Assembly (NCBI GenBank): GCA_034687125.1
Contig: JAQGBZ010000228.1
Location: 36,094-100,093, forward strand
Direction: 5' to 3'
DNA length: 64,000 nucleotides
DNA from: Neelides folsomi
Taxonomy: Eukaryota; Arthropoda; Collembola; Neelipleona; Neelidae
The translations under genes and the position numbers were made by a program. This document shows positions 13,864-27,041 of this stretch, in pieces (position 1 is the first letter of the stretch; every line of letters begins with the position of its first letter). The notes beneath the pieces are model-generated. The model had not been told where the DNA came from and searched no databases. It saw nothing but the letters and a program-made list of their open reading frames with translations.

Positions 13864-16800
13864 GAATCTTGGAGTTGTGAGAAGATAAAAGGAAGGCATT
13901 ATTTTACCATCAAGGAACCAGAAACAGTTCAAATATAATTTGCAAAAAGGAAACAAATAGATTTTTCCTCCTCTTGGTGGGACCTGAGGAGAAGTTTCTC
14001 TGACAGGCTCAAGAGATCCACAAAGGGACTCCGACCCATTTGAAGATTATGAGATGAGACTTTATCTCTTCCCTATGATATTCTCAAGGGTTAACTCCCT
14101 GCCCATGTTGAGGCATACTGTTGTGTATTATATCACAATATATCATTTTATATCTTCTTACTTAGTAAATACACACACAGTACTTGTAGAGCTTCGGGAA
14201 ATGTCTTGAGAAACTGAAAGTTCTGAGAAGGTTTAATTGAATTGTGAAACACTTTGTTTTTGTTAAAGAGGAAAATTACTTACTCCTCTACTTTCACTTT
14301 GTTTTCCATCCCGAGCCGTCTTTCATCCTCGCGAATCCAATAACACTTACTACTTACATTGCTCCATATCCCCTCCCTATCCACACCCATGTAGGGAATG
14401 GAGAGCGAACAAATTGTTCCTCTCTTTAATTAAGAAAGTTAAGCTTCAATTCACAGAAATCTTTAATAATTCCTAGGAAAGTCTCATCATGTGGGGGCGC
14501 CGAGTTTTCCCAACCCTTTTTATTTCCTCATCTCGTCCTATCTCACCACCAGAAGGGGATGGAAACAACTATTTATAATTCCCACCCTCATTATGCATAC
14601 TCTCCTGAGACCCAAAAAGCGAGAAATTAAGAATCCGACATTAATGGAGAGCCCCAACTTCAACCCTTCACCTTTCCCTTCCAATTTCACCCGAGATCAA
14701 ATTAACAAATTCAATCTTTGGCTTGGATGAAATTACAACGGATCAAACTTTCTTCCTTCATTAAATTCATTAAACAAAAACTTATTAAAAACCTTTCAAT
14801 TTCATTTTGTGCATACATACCACTTATTGTAAATAAGTATACGATGATGGATTTCTATTGTGTGTAAATAAATTGAAGATTCTACAAAAGCGGATGTTGT
14901 AAAAGTGTTTGTTATGAAATAAGTAATTTAGTAATAAAAGCCAGTCCTGTTGGGCGTCGTTTCCTGAATGAATTGTTTAAAAGTATCAATTGAGTCTTCT
15001 TTTTGAGAGCACTTGGAAGATAAAAATACATGAAGTCTTAAAGTTTAGCCAGTGGATCTGATCCGCGTTCTATCCCTAGTTCGGACTTCACTTCATGTTC
15101 GGCTCATCGATCCGATAAGAGATTTCTCTTTTCTCCTCGTCTTCGGAGGAAAGCCTTTATAAACTACGTATAATACCTCAGACATTCTAATCTACGAGGC
15201 TCTCGGCCGAACCCAAGGAGTGTGAAAGCAGGAGGGGTTGAGATTGGATTGTGGTCCTCAACTACGCCTTATAGACTATCGAGAAAAGGAAAAAACTTGG
15301 ATTTTACTTACAGGGGAATAAAAGGGATCTCTCAAAAAGCGACTCAATCTCTCCTCGACCATCTCTCTATAATTCCTCCGCCCCGCCACAATCTCCTCCA
15401 AAGCCCATCGTGTATTCCCCCTCCGCCCGATTCCTTATTTATAATTTAATGGCAAACTCCGCGAATCCTCATTTGCTCCTCCGCAACCGGTGAGGGCACC
15501 CGAGGAATGCTGCAGTATTTTTTATCCCGCCTGTCAATAAGGCAATAATGGCCTCGCCCCTTTGCCTATTCCCCTCAGCATTAGATAGCCTAAGTGCTGT
15601 ATAACTACCAAATTCTGGTTCATTGCGGTGAAGTATTTGTAAGTATTGAAGGTATGCACGTCGTCTTTATGTGTCTGACTTCCCCTCCTCCTGTGAGCAT
15701 TTAGCTGGTCCGTTTGGTCCAAATGGGTTTTTAATCTCTTTCGCCAGAGCCGCTGTCGCCCATCTCTCCTGACACATGTGAGAGGAACACAATGGGTCCC
15801 TCATTCCCTCAACTCCGCACTTTCCCCGGAAATTCACTTCGATTCCTGCAGTCTCCTCACATCGGAAAATACATCGGAATACATCGAATATATAGAAATG
15901 ATATTTAAACACCGGAATATATAGCTTACATATGGTACAGGTATATCTATCCTTTAGCTATCCGACTATCAGACCTTTACATCCTTGAGCCAACCAGCTC
16001 TCAAGATATTTGCTTCTGAATAAATTATAACGACAATTCTCCTCTTGCGCCTCTTCAAATCCGATCCGTTTTCAGATAAGTTCATACATAAATGATATAT
16101 TTGTGTTGTAGTAGTAGATGTGAGCAGAGCAAATATTGTGCATCAACTCCGTATGGATAATTATTCAGAGTTGAGAGCAGACGGAGAGCTCGATGATAAT
16201 GGATGAGTTTGGGTGGCGAGAAGTATGTTCCTATATACTTTATCAGGGGAAAAGATCCGAGGGTGGGGAAGGAGGGACGGTAGATCATACGTAGCATAAT
16301 TGAGAGAAAAACTGCTTGTGGGGCATAGCGGAGGAGAAATACTTGAATTTATTCCCTGGGCCTGAAGGCAGAGATGCATGAGAAAGAGCATGTTTTATTC
16401 AGGGAAAAAATGTTAAAAATTAAAGAAGGAAATGCGGAAAAAATTAGGCTTATTTGACTAAAGAGCATTTTGTCGAGGAGTTCCGAGGGGTTGTATATGG
16501 GAGCGAGTGCGTTGGGTCCGCCTATTAAAAAGATTTACTGATAAATGATTCCCTTAATGTCTTCTTATGTTTATAACATTACAAACCGGAGGTATTTCCA
16601 TTCCAACATCCATAAATATGTAGCGTGAGTTGGGAGCCCCTCACAATTCTACAGATTCGCAACATCACCATCACAGGGTTTTGGCAAGGGAAGCACGCAG
16701 AGAAATATTTTATTCTTCACCGCCTAATCTCTCCCTTCGCCCATTGTTGTTTCGATTCCATCTTCGGCCCTATTAATTACCTCTACTCACCCGCACAGAG

Positions 16801-19800
16801 TGCATATCTCCCTCATGATTATATTTATTCCATTCTCGCCACGTAACCTGATTTTACAACCGCATCATGAAAGTTAATTTATACTAAAACAATCCGTCCA
16901 ACTTCCATTGTAAATTTATATAACATAAAGCGATTGCATTGGGGTGGCGGAAGTTGATAAGTATACCCTTTCCCTTAGCTTTCTCATTTCCCTAACCCAC
17001 GAGCATTTACCATTAAGTAATTATGAGGGGCGAATGTATGCAGGAATTTACAACATTATTTTACAAATTATGAGGAGAGGAAAGGTATAAAGGGGGTTTA
17101 AAGGCGGAATTTCATTATTCTTATGATGCTTAAGTTCGCATCAGAATTTAAGAGCAGGTCTTAAGCATAACTTGAAAGATGAAGACATCAAGGAATTGAT
17201 TTTCTCAAAGCTCCCTCCTTAAACTCCCTCAAGAGCTCCTTCATAATATTTAGAGGGTTTAAGAGGGAAATCTCGAGATCAATTCTCCTAATGATGCGGA
17301 AGGTAAGGTGAAACTGGGAGAGAAATTAAAATCAAACCCAGCGTGGTTTCCCTTGAGAATCGCTTTCATTTTAATTGTGAAGAGAGAAAGAAGATCTTTC
17401 TTTTTTTACTTCCCCTTATTTCCCCAGCGGTCTCCTCACCAGTTAAAAAGAACACAAAGGGGCCAAAAGTTGAAATGAAATTTTTAAAGTGATTGAACAT
17501 CTCTTATTTTGATGAAGGTTGGGGCAATCTTTGAGTAATCCTACTTGATATTTAATTTCCTATATTTGTCCAACCACTTACATTTTCCATCTTAAGTCCT
17601 AAACTCACAGTATGTCCATAACCCATAACATATAGCTTGAACCATATAAATTGTATATTTAAGACCACGTGTATTTGCTCCCAGATATTCGAGTCAGATA
17701 GGAAAGTTGACTCAAGTTATAAACACGTTCAAGTTTCTTTTTTATCTTGGACATTTTTCCTGGAAGGGTCAGAAAGTGAATTGGGGAAGGAGACGTCATT
17801 TTCGTTTCCGCCCATCACACATCATCTCACATCCACTTTGCTCGTCGCTACATTCGAGGACTGTCCACCTTGCCATTTTTCTCAATTGAAGAGAGATTCT
17901 AAGGTTTATCTGACAGGGGCCTTCCGATTTCTTTTGGGAATGGACCCTGACATCATGTCATGTCAACAGTTTGTTCTTCTACTTCTATTTCCTCCAAACT
18001 TCTCTTGTCCTTTCACCTAACACTAATAAAAATCCACTTCAATTTGGATCTTTCATATCTGACTTCCATTCCACTTTAAGCGAACTCAATTCATTACAAT
18101 TTCTTTCAGATGGCAAGGATTTAATATCCACATCATTACATGTAAGTACATCATATCAATCACATTATTACATTAATGCTAATTGCTTTTACTATCGCTA
18201 AATTTCTCATCATTTATCTTATTCATGATGACAATCCATACTGTAGAAATGGACTTATTTTAAACATTTGGAATTGCCCAAAATAACGTTAGTTTTACAA
18301 GTGCTGGCCCAATTTTTTTGAAATAGACAGAGAGGAGTGGAACAAATGTTCCTAGTCAAAGTGCGAACAATAAATAAATACTCGTCGTGAGGAAGAGCCT
18401 TTTGAATACATAAATACTCCAATGGAGTTACGAGACATCAGAAACATTAACATGGGCTTGGGGAAGCATTTTCATTTGCATGCATGTCCATTCAGGAACC
18501 CACACATACTCGATTTCCACCAGTTTGGGTCTCTTTTATATCTCCCTGTTCTTATTTCCGCACCACTCATGTATTTTTCGACGTTTCATTCTCCCCAATT
18601 CCCACCCAAACTAAATAAAATAGGAAAAGTTGTGAAAAGCTTCGGACCGGGAGAGTCCGCAGGGAACCTCCGAAATTCTCTTTTCTTCGGGAGCTCCCGT
18701 GGAATAAGGAATGAATAAGAGAATACTCCGCTTCCTCACAATGACCTTTTACTACGGAAAAGGGTCGGAGGCAAACAGAGTTGTCTCTAAAGGGCCAATC
18801 TGCCCTAATTCCCCGTCGACTCAATTTAGATGTCAAATTCATTCGTCCTTATAATGAAAATAAATATGTTCTCCTAACCTCAAAAATTCTATTCATCCGG
18901 ATAAAAGAAAAAAATTCTAATCAAATCCAAGAAATTCAAATGGTTCAAAAATTGTAAACTTTATCCCATCATAGCCAATTTTAATAGTCAACTAACAAAG
19001 AAAACAAAAGTTGACTATACTTTTAATCATCTTTTAATCCTTTGATATAAGAATTGTTATTTTAACTTTCAGGGAAATTTCCTTTTATATGAAAATTTGC
19101 GTGATAATGCTTAATGCTAGTAAAATACGTTTAAAAATTTTAGCAAAAATTTTTGAAGTTATAATTTGCAATTTAACTCATTTTTTTGAATAATTGACAC
19201 GTGTTGAAGAGCTCAAATAGAGGAAATTTAGAGATAAAACCATTCTAGAGAGCAATGCGAAAAGGCGGTTAAACATTGTAAATTATTCAACTCTTTCCTC
19301 ATCATAAAGGTCTTTTGAAGAGGAAGTTGGGGGTCCCTTGAACTGGAATATGAAGATGAATTAAAAATACATTTAAAATGAAAGAGCAACAAATTGATTT
19401 TTCTTCCTTAGGCTCTCTTTTCTCTCTCACTATGCGTAAGGAGTATTTACACCATATACTTCTTTACACAATATTCTCCCTTATATTTCTTAGCATCAAA
19501 TTTTCCTTTATACCATAATTCACCTACATAATAGCAGATATATAATGTAAAGAACCCTTCTCCTCGTCAGCCTCAAATGAAAATAAAAATGGAATTACAA
19601 AGGCTGAAAATGCAAATTAGAATTGTCTTCAGCCTGCTGCGGATCCCTTTTGAGCAAATGAGCGCCGAGGACGTGCTTCTATCCTCAAACTCTCCCGGCC
19701 CTCCACGTCTCAATGCGGAGTTTCAAAATTGCAAAGCTGTCATTCCTCCAAGAGCAATATCAAAGAATCAACGGCTGATAACATTATGCAAAATCCAAAA

Positions 19801-22800
19801 CCCATTACCATTAAGCTTTCCACAATTTGGTCCGATAAGTTCTCAATATCTTTTCCCTCCTCAATACCTTTTCCGTCTTTCTCCTTTTTCCATAATATTT
19901 ACCTGTGTACGAGAATGCTCGTATTATACGGAAACAAGTAGAATATCAGAGATATAAATTATGTCATGGCATTATGTATGCGGAAGGTATGGAAATTTTG
20001 AAAATATCAAATTGATAATGGCATCAGGGATTGTATTAACCTGCAGGCTCAGCAGGAAAATGATCTTTTAAAAGAGCCACATTAAGCCTCCGTGTGGGGC
20101 TGGTCTTTGGAAATGGCGCTGAAGTATATTTGTGTATTTGTTTGGTTATATAAGGAAGAAGAGAAGAATGAGCCGATTCTTCCTACCACTTTTTACCCGA
20201 CCCGGGAGGAAAAAATGAGCGGAAACTGGGAGTTAGACATGTAAGAGCGTAATTTCCTCGGGAAAACTGAGCACCTTGGTTGGCCCATTGCCACAGACTC
20301 CTAAATTCTCAATACCTCATCTCCTCCGAGTTGAGGATGCATTTGGAAGTTAATATACTCCCTTAGTCCCTTCCTTGACATCCTATCTCCCAAGGTTTGT
20401 CCTCCCTCCCCCACCCTTGTCGCTCCCATCTTCAGCCCGAATCGGGATCCGAATAATGAACATGAATGTAATATTTGAAAGTCTACATCCACAATGTCTA
20501 CCTTCTCAATTTTCCAGTCCAACCAAATAAACGATGAATGCACGAATGCTCCAAATTCCCTCTTCAAAGGAGCTTGAGGAGTATCAAGATGAAAAAATTC
20601 CCAATTCATACCCCATTCAGCCACAACTGGATACACAAGAGAGCTATCCATACATCTTGACGCGAGTCAGCAAACATGAAGCGACTCTCTTTACTAATAA
20701 CTTCTCTCAGTGTCTCTCAATTCTATTTGCGGCTTCTTTAGACATGAATATGACATTAGGAAAATGAAGAAGCTCTTTTCATCAGAAAAAAATTCAATCA
20801 ATACGTCCATAACCATCTCGCATTACGTCGTCGGTCGAGGTTCTTTCGCAAATAATAAATATTATGTGTTTATTTGAAGAATCCTCATGATTATTTGCTT
20901 CTATCAAAGGCTGATTAATTGCCAAAACCCATTATACTAACAAAATAAATAATATCCAAAGGACCTCACTCTTGGAGTCAGCGCACTTCAGAAAACATCA
21001 AAATAACATTTTTCTCATTGGCAATTCAATTGAGTGTATTATACTTAATTACTTATAAATTGTTATAAATATTTATGTATCAATGTATCAGTATAATAAA
21101 TAAATACATAATATCAATGAATGGACATATAAATACAAAATATTGATTTAACAATTTAAACAAGGTAATCGCAAATTCTCAAATCGCGAAAAATTGAGCT
21201 TGTCATTAAAGATTACAAAAAATTATAAAGTCAACATGAGGTTTAATTTATAAAAGGAGTAAGAATAAAAAGGGATTTGAGGGTTTTAACCTCAATAACT
21301 ACCAAGCAAATGAAAAGAGTTATTCGAGTGATGCGGATCTTCCCTTTGCTTTCAAAAGGTATAGAGTTAAATAATAGAGGAACTTTCTCTTCGTGCAATT
21401 GAACTGATCCGAGGAAAGGTTCCAACTCTTGTTAATCATAACAAAGCCCTATGCCAAGTTTCTTTCTCCTTCTCCCTTCCAAAAATAAAAATGCTCTCCC
21501 TTACAATTTATTGTGCATTTTGCCGTAGGAGGAAAAATGCCTTTTTTGTCTTCAATACAAGAGTAATTTACGGATTCCGAGAAGTCTTTGATGGTGAAAT
21601 AATAAGAGGAATTGGAGAACATTACATTATATGCATTAGCCATGTTATATCCGTCATAAAGAGAATATATTGGTTTACAACTAGGATACAATATGTATTA
21701 CCTATATGAATTACACGTATCAACCCCTATAGGTATACAATATGTATAAACATAAAACAAAATGTGTGTTATTTAAGTATATAAATATTTTATGCGCATT
21801 ACATAAGTAATATATTTGATAATATAGTGAATTTTGTATCCCACTATGGTAGTTATAAGGCCTCCTACGTAAATACTATATGACTTGTAGTATAGCTTTT
21901 GTCTAACATCATACAAACATTTAGGTAATGCACTAATGTGCTCAATACTTTAGATGAAATAGAAGGAAAAGTGTCAGTCTATTTCGTTTCCTAGGTTTTC
22001 TTTCCACTGAAGAGGGTCTGTGAGATCCCACACCTTTCCCATCCGAAATAAATCTATCTGGACAGCCATCCATCCTTCCACTCTCAACCCATCTTGAGTT
22101 CTCCATTGCTTGGAAACGTTCCTTCGGCTCCGCAAAAATGGGAACCGGATCCGAATCAAAGGAAAAATCTGTCTGGCTCGAGATGAAATGGAAAGGTGTC
22201 GAGTGGGATTAAAAGAATTCTATCCACAAGGACTCTCCCTTGGATACCCGATAGCAACCCGGGTTTTCCCTTCATTATCCCGAGTTCTAGTGCATTAGCA
22301 AGATTCTCCGCTACTCACTCGGCTTTTCCATGAATCCTCCACTAATTTAATTATTTGTTTCAACCCGAGGTGAATTTACAATGGGATCTCTCTCATGCAT
22401 TAGCGTCCTAATAATTATCGCCCTTCCATCAACTTTTCATTTCCTTCCATCAGAATTTTAAATGGGAAGATCAATGGAATTGCAAATGTACCATTATGAG
22501 TGTTCTTTGGTATATCTTCTTTCAACGTCATCACTTTTTGCTAACTTTTAGCTTTTGTTGCCTTATTTCCGGATATTCGTATTTAGCAAGGTTAGGTTTG
22601 TGCTAATTTGGGCCGTTGGGTGAGTTGGGTCTGATTATTCATGTCGGTCGTAAGAGTGGTCGAGCCCATAAAGCAAAAAAGCTATTATTTTTTTTCTCCT
22701 CAAATAAGTCTCGAAGGTTGAAAAGTTGGGGACTTGAGCTCAGGAATCAATTTAACACCCGAACACTTGAGCAATAAAGCATTTACTCTCCTCCTAACTT

Positions 22801-24347
22801 CGTCTCCTTCCTCTATCTCCCGGGCTTCTCCTACGGAACTTCAGTTAGTTCGGCTCAGTCACCATTTAAAAAGGGAGAATTACCCGAATAAATCAAAAAG
22901 AGTTTCATTTCCACTCTCATTCCTCACTTCCCAATTTATTCTCATTGTGGAGAGGTCGGGTCGAGAGGGGTTAAAAATGGCGTCCGCTTCCTCCCCACCT
23001 TTTATTTCCCCAATTTTTCATATCTGGGAATTTTAAATATCAAATGAACCTTTTTATGAACTTTTTTTCCCTTTGTTCTCAAAATAACTTCCCAATGTCA
23101 GGGTTGGGCCGTTGGAGAGGGCGAAGGAGAGGCATATGCTCATTTCGGCATTCTCCACTTCTCTTACTGACTTTGTAAGTCTTTGAGTGAAGGGAGAATA
23201 TGACATGGCCTGATTTGAGCCTTCTCCTATTTGTGCTCGGGATCACTCATCGACCCGCTCCTTCATCGCTCCAGACTCCTGGAACTCTAATGAGATGGTA
23301 AGTTAATGAAGCATCTAATTGATGGCTAATGAAAAATAAGCCTCGACTCCTCACTCTGCTCAACCTCTACGAATGAATGTAAAGTGTGGAGCACATTGGT
23401 TCTCCTTCAAGTCTCAACAAGGAATTCACACGTTGTCTCGAATCAACTCTCCAAATGAGACTTAAGAGTTGCTTTAAACTAACTAAAACATTTTAACTCA
23501 AAATACTACACACGCTTCAAAATTCGAAAATGCTCATTGCATTTTTTTTATGAATAAAAGTAAAATAAATATTATATTTCTTTTAATTGATCAAGAATTG
23601 AGTTACTGTGCTTTTGCTTTGAACAGTTAGAATTACATTGTTCGAACTAAATGCTGTACGTTATTACATTACGTACTCGCATATTATGAATACATTTTAA
23701 AGTTATTTCTTATATTGTTATGAACTTTATGATAATAGTTAAATGCCGAAGAGAAAACTAATTTGAATGTAAAACATTATTAAGCTCGATTTAATCATGT
23801 TGGTAAAGCCGGGAAAACCAAAGTAGCCTCAATCACTTAATGATTGGACTGAAATGCTAAGGGGAGGGCTAAAAGGAGCATTTTAATTAGTGAAGAACTT
23901 TGAAATTGAGGCAAGTTTGAGAATATTTGAAAGGGAAGGAGGAACATTATAGTTCATAAGACTTGATAAATCTTGATTAACTCAATATTAATTGCAAGGG
24001 AGTCAACACAAGAGCCATTTCCCGACGCTGGATCAATTTCTCGAAGAAGTTGAGGGGCTCAAACACTCATCCTCTCCCTTAAGAAAAGTTAGGAATCCCA
24101 AGCAGCAGTGTTCGCACTAAAGGGGAACTTTTCCCTTCATCAAACCTCTTTCAAGCCTATATGGAAGATGCCCAAATTAAACGACACTCCACGCATTTCA
24201 TAGCTACTCCCCTCCACAATTAACTTTCTTATATTATATGTATATGAATGCGGGGATTTATGGTCTTCCCACATGTCCGCTATTTTGTGGGGAATAAAAG
24301 ATTGTGGAATGAGTGTCGTAATGGACTTCCTCTTTCCTTGTCCTTCC

Positions 24348-24397
24348 TCAGTTCCTTCTCAGTTTCTCCTCAATTCTTTTTCAGTTCTTCCTCAGTT
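24348..24397. repeat. Pyrimidine-rich repeat with 11-bp period
   Basis: The hexamer TCAGTT (once TCAATT) starts at 24348, 24359, 24370, 24381 and 24392, exactly 11 bp apart, within a CT-rich tract. The strict spacing marks a short tandem repeat, or an array of sites on one face of the helix. Confidence 0.6.
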
Positions 24398-26948
24398 GAG
24401 GAGAAAAGTTCATTAAAAATGAAAAGAAATCTCATTTGAAAACTCTTACCTTTCTCCTCTGTTTGAGTTGTTCTGTTTGAATTGAGTTGATTTCCAAGTT
24501 TCACTCGAGTCCTCGACCCTGTCAAGGAAAAAAATAAGTTTTACAAATTTTCATGTGGAGTGATATGTTATCCCGCATATCTGACATGTCATACATATCT
24601 GTATACTAAATACATAATGTATAGTACTACTGGTATTATTCCATTTTTATAGTAAAATTATAATTCAAGGATCTTATAATGTTATTCAAAAGGTTCAAAG
24701 GAAAGGAAAAGTGTGCAATGTTTAATAGAATTGATTTTATGAGGTTTATGCGGAGCAATAAAAAATGTGAGAGCTCCTGCGGCCCGAGTTTGAGTATGGG
24801 ATCAAGTGCAGATGCAGGAGATTTTATATCTTGGATCTATTATACATAATGTTTGTGAGTGAGTTTCCTAATAAAAAGATATGTGGGGTTGTATGAATAT
24901 GATGGAGGAAATGGAGAGTTCCCTCCGAGGATCCTTCTAACTACAAACACTCCTCGGTTCATTGGGGATTCTTTTCCAGAACAAAGTTCTTTTACCTTTC
25001 TTTTATATAAATATAATCTCCCAACCAAACCACTACACTTCTTCCTTCTTTCTATTCATGAATTCTTGGTCACGTCACGAGCCTCCTGTCAAACAATAAA
25101 AGTCTCTGTAAATTCCGAGTTCACCCCGACTCCAATTTCCACTTCAGCCTCATTCGACTCAATTCAATTGACTTCACTTCACCTCCTCGATGACGGCGAA
25201 GAATCGAGAATGAGCATTTACCAGCGGAATCATAAAAAGGCGAGCAAACAAATAATAAGGGAGAGACTCAATCAAATCAATCTGGAGATTTCTGGGAGAA
25301 AAACGAGCTCCTTTTATTTATGCTGTCAACATGTGTGAAGCTCCAGAACTTATTTATTCTTATCAAGAACTTCTCCCGCCCCAACTTGTCGGATTTATTA
25401 TGAAATGGTCCGAATTTAAAAAAATCCAATTTATTTGCTTAATAGAAAACTGACGTTGGAAACTTTGTGAGTGTGAGAATTGAAAAAAAGGCCCGAACTG
25501 TGTTTCAAGACGTTCTCAATAACTTATCTGGTGTAATGTAGGAAGGATATATAACTTATAACCTTAGACCCCTCGAGCCTTCAAATGAAGTCGAAGAGTG
25601 AGAACAACAAGAAGTTCCTACTGTTAGCTTATTTCCAACTTTGTCCAACCTCCTTTTCCTTCCTCAATTCGAATCACTAATGAAGCAACTTTTCGCTCCG
25701 CTCACGACCTCGATTCCGATCCAGGCGCTTAATCCCAAAATCCCTCTAACTCCAAATCCAAATCCTCCACCATTTGAATTTCAGACTTTGTATACTAAAC
25801 ACTGCTAACTATCCGCCCAAATTCTTCTATTTCAAGTTTCTCGACCAGGAACTTAATTTTCTCCACATTCCTCAAGCTACTCCGAATCTCCTTACTTAAA
25901 AAGAACCCAGAAAAAGAGTTTTAATTCAGCCTTCTTGAATTAGCTCAATTTTCTCGAGTAGTTTGAGTTGGAGGCTCAGCTGGGAATGACGAAGGCTTCT
26001 GATCAGGTGGAATTATTTAGGAAAAGATCTCCCTGGGATGATTCATTGCGATAGTTTGACAGTTCAGGTTTAAATTGCAAACAGAATTTTAATTGAAATC
26101 CCCTCAACTCAATTCTAATGATATGGACGGATATAAATCAAAGAAAGTTCCTCGTCCTTGAACATGTACCAAATAATACCATCGGCATTGCAATTCATAG
26201 ATGTATAACTGCATAGGCAAACCGGTGGATTTCAATTCTCCACCCCTTGTTTGGTTATGCTTTGAGTTGCGGGTAAGATTTAAGTGGAACCGAATTGGCC
26301 GAAAATATTTGTGAGAGCCGAATGAGAATTTATGAGAGATTTCCCTCTTTCTAATTTCTCCTCCATGGCAAGGAGAGTGTTATGAGTGTGTACATGTTAT
26401 GATTCCACTTGTGGGAAATGAACCCGGTTCTTAAAACCCAAGTCCCTCTCAATCCTCTTGCTATTTTTCCACGAGAGACAAAGTTTGCCTTTCCTCGACA
26501 CTTTGTAAGAGTTAAGGGATGAGCACATGCCACACAGATGTTCATTCCGTCTTCTTCTTCGTCCCTCCGACCCGTCCGGAAGGAAACAGAGCCGCTCTCT
26601 ACAACTCCGCCACTCAAAATACAACTCCCTGGAATCTTCTTTCCTCTCACACTCCTCAATATCTATTGTCCTATTTCTCCATAGATTACCGCCCATCCAT
26701 TCTATTCTCAAACAAAAGTTAAAGAAGATTTTTTCAAGAAAGTTAAAAGCACAACTTTCCTCTTTCCTTCTTTCCCAACCAACTCTGTCCCATACAAAAT
26801 TCTTTCCCAAGATAAAATTAAATACACAAATACACAATTTTCCACTTTAACATTAATCTAAATATAAGTATTCAATCCATTCAATGAACTACAAATGTGT
26901 TAAATCATTCCACGATTCCAAACTTTTATATAAATCGAAGACAACATG

Positions 26949-27041
26949 TACGGAGTGGCCCAGGGATCGATTGGTTTAAACATATGCAATTGTTATATAA
27001 ATATATATGTTTAAACCTATCGATCACTGGGCCACCCTGTA
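26949..27041. repeat. Mariner-like terminal-inverted-repeat hairpin
   Basis: Two arms of about 37 bp face each other across a spacer of roughly 18 bp. Both contain a TGGCCCAG-type core, GATCGAT and GTTTAAACATAT. The right arm, read on the minus strand, begins TACAGGGTGGCCCA, which resembles the termini of mariner/Tc1-type elements. A TA lies at each outer edge (26949-26950 and 27040-27041), consistent with a TA target duplication. No transposase fits inside, so it is a minimal non-autonomous element or two abutted ends. Confidence 0.65.

Larger units (their letters stand above)
12801..26948. other. Gene-free stretch, purine/pyrimidine-biased
   Basis: This has the same texture as the first 10 kb, with AT-rich islands near 13290-13680, 14750-14960, 18840-19200, 21000-21240, 21700-21960, 23480-23780 and 24530-24740. 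The longest open frame (24859-25338, 159 codons, plus strand) resembles no family I know and begins in ordinary non-coding texture. I see no RNA gene and no exon series. Confidence 0.55.

Noticed and set aside
24859-25338. 159-codon open frame, plus strand, longest in the left 31 kb
   Set aside because: No recognisable domain, low-complexity ending, no codon signature, and it sits in the same biased texture that yields long chance frames.
26397-26850. Overlapping antisense frames of 100-146 codons on both strands
   Set aside because: Mutually exclusive readings of biased sequence, with no domain in either.
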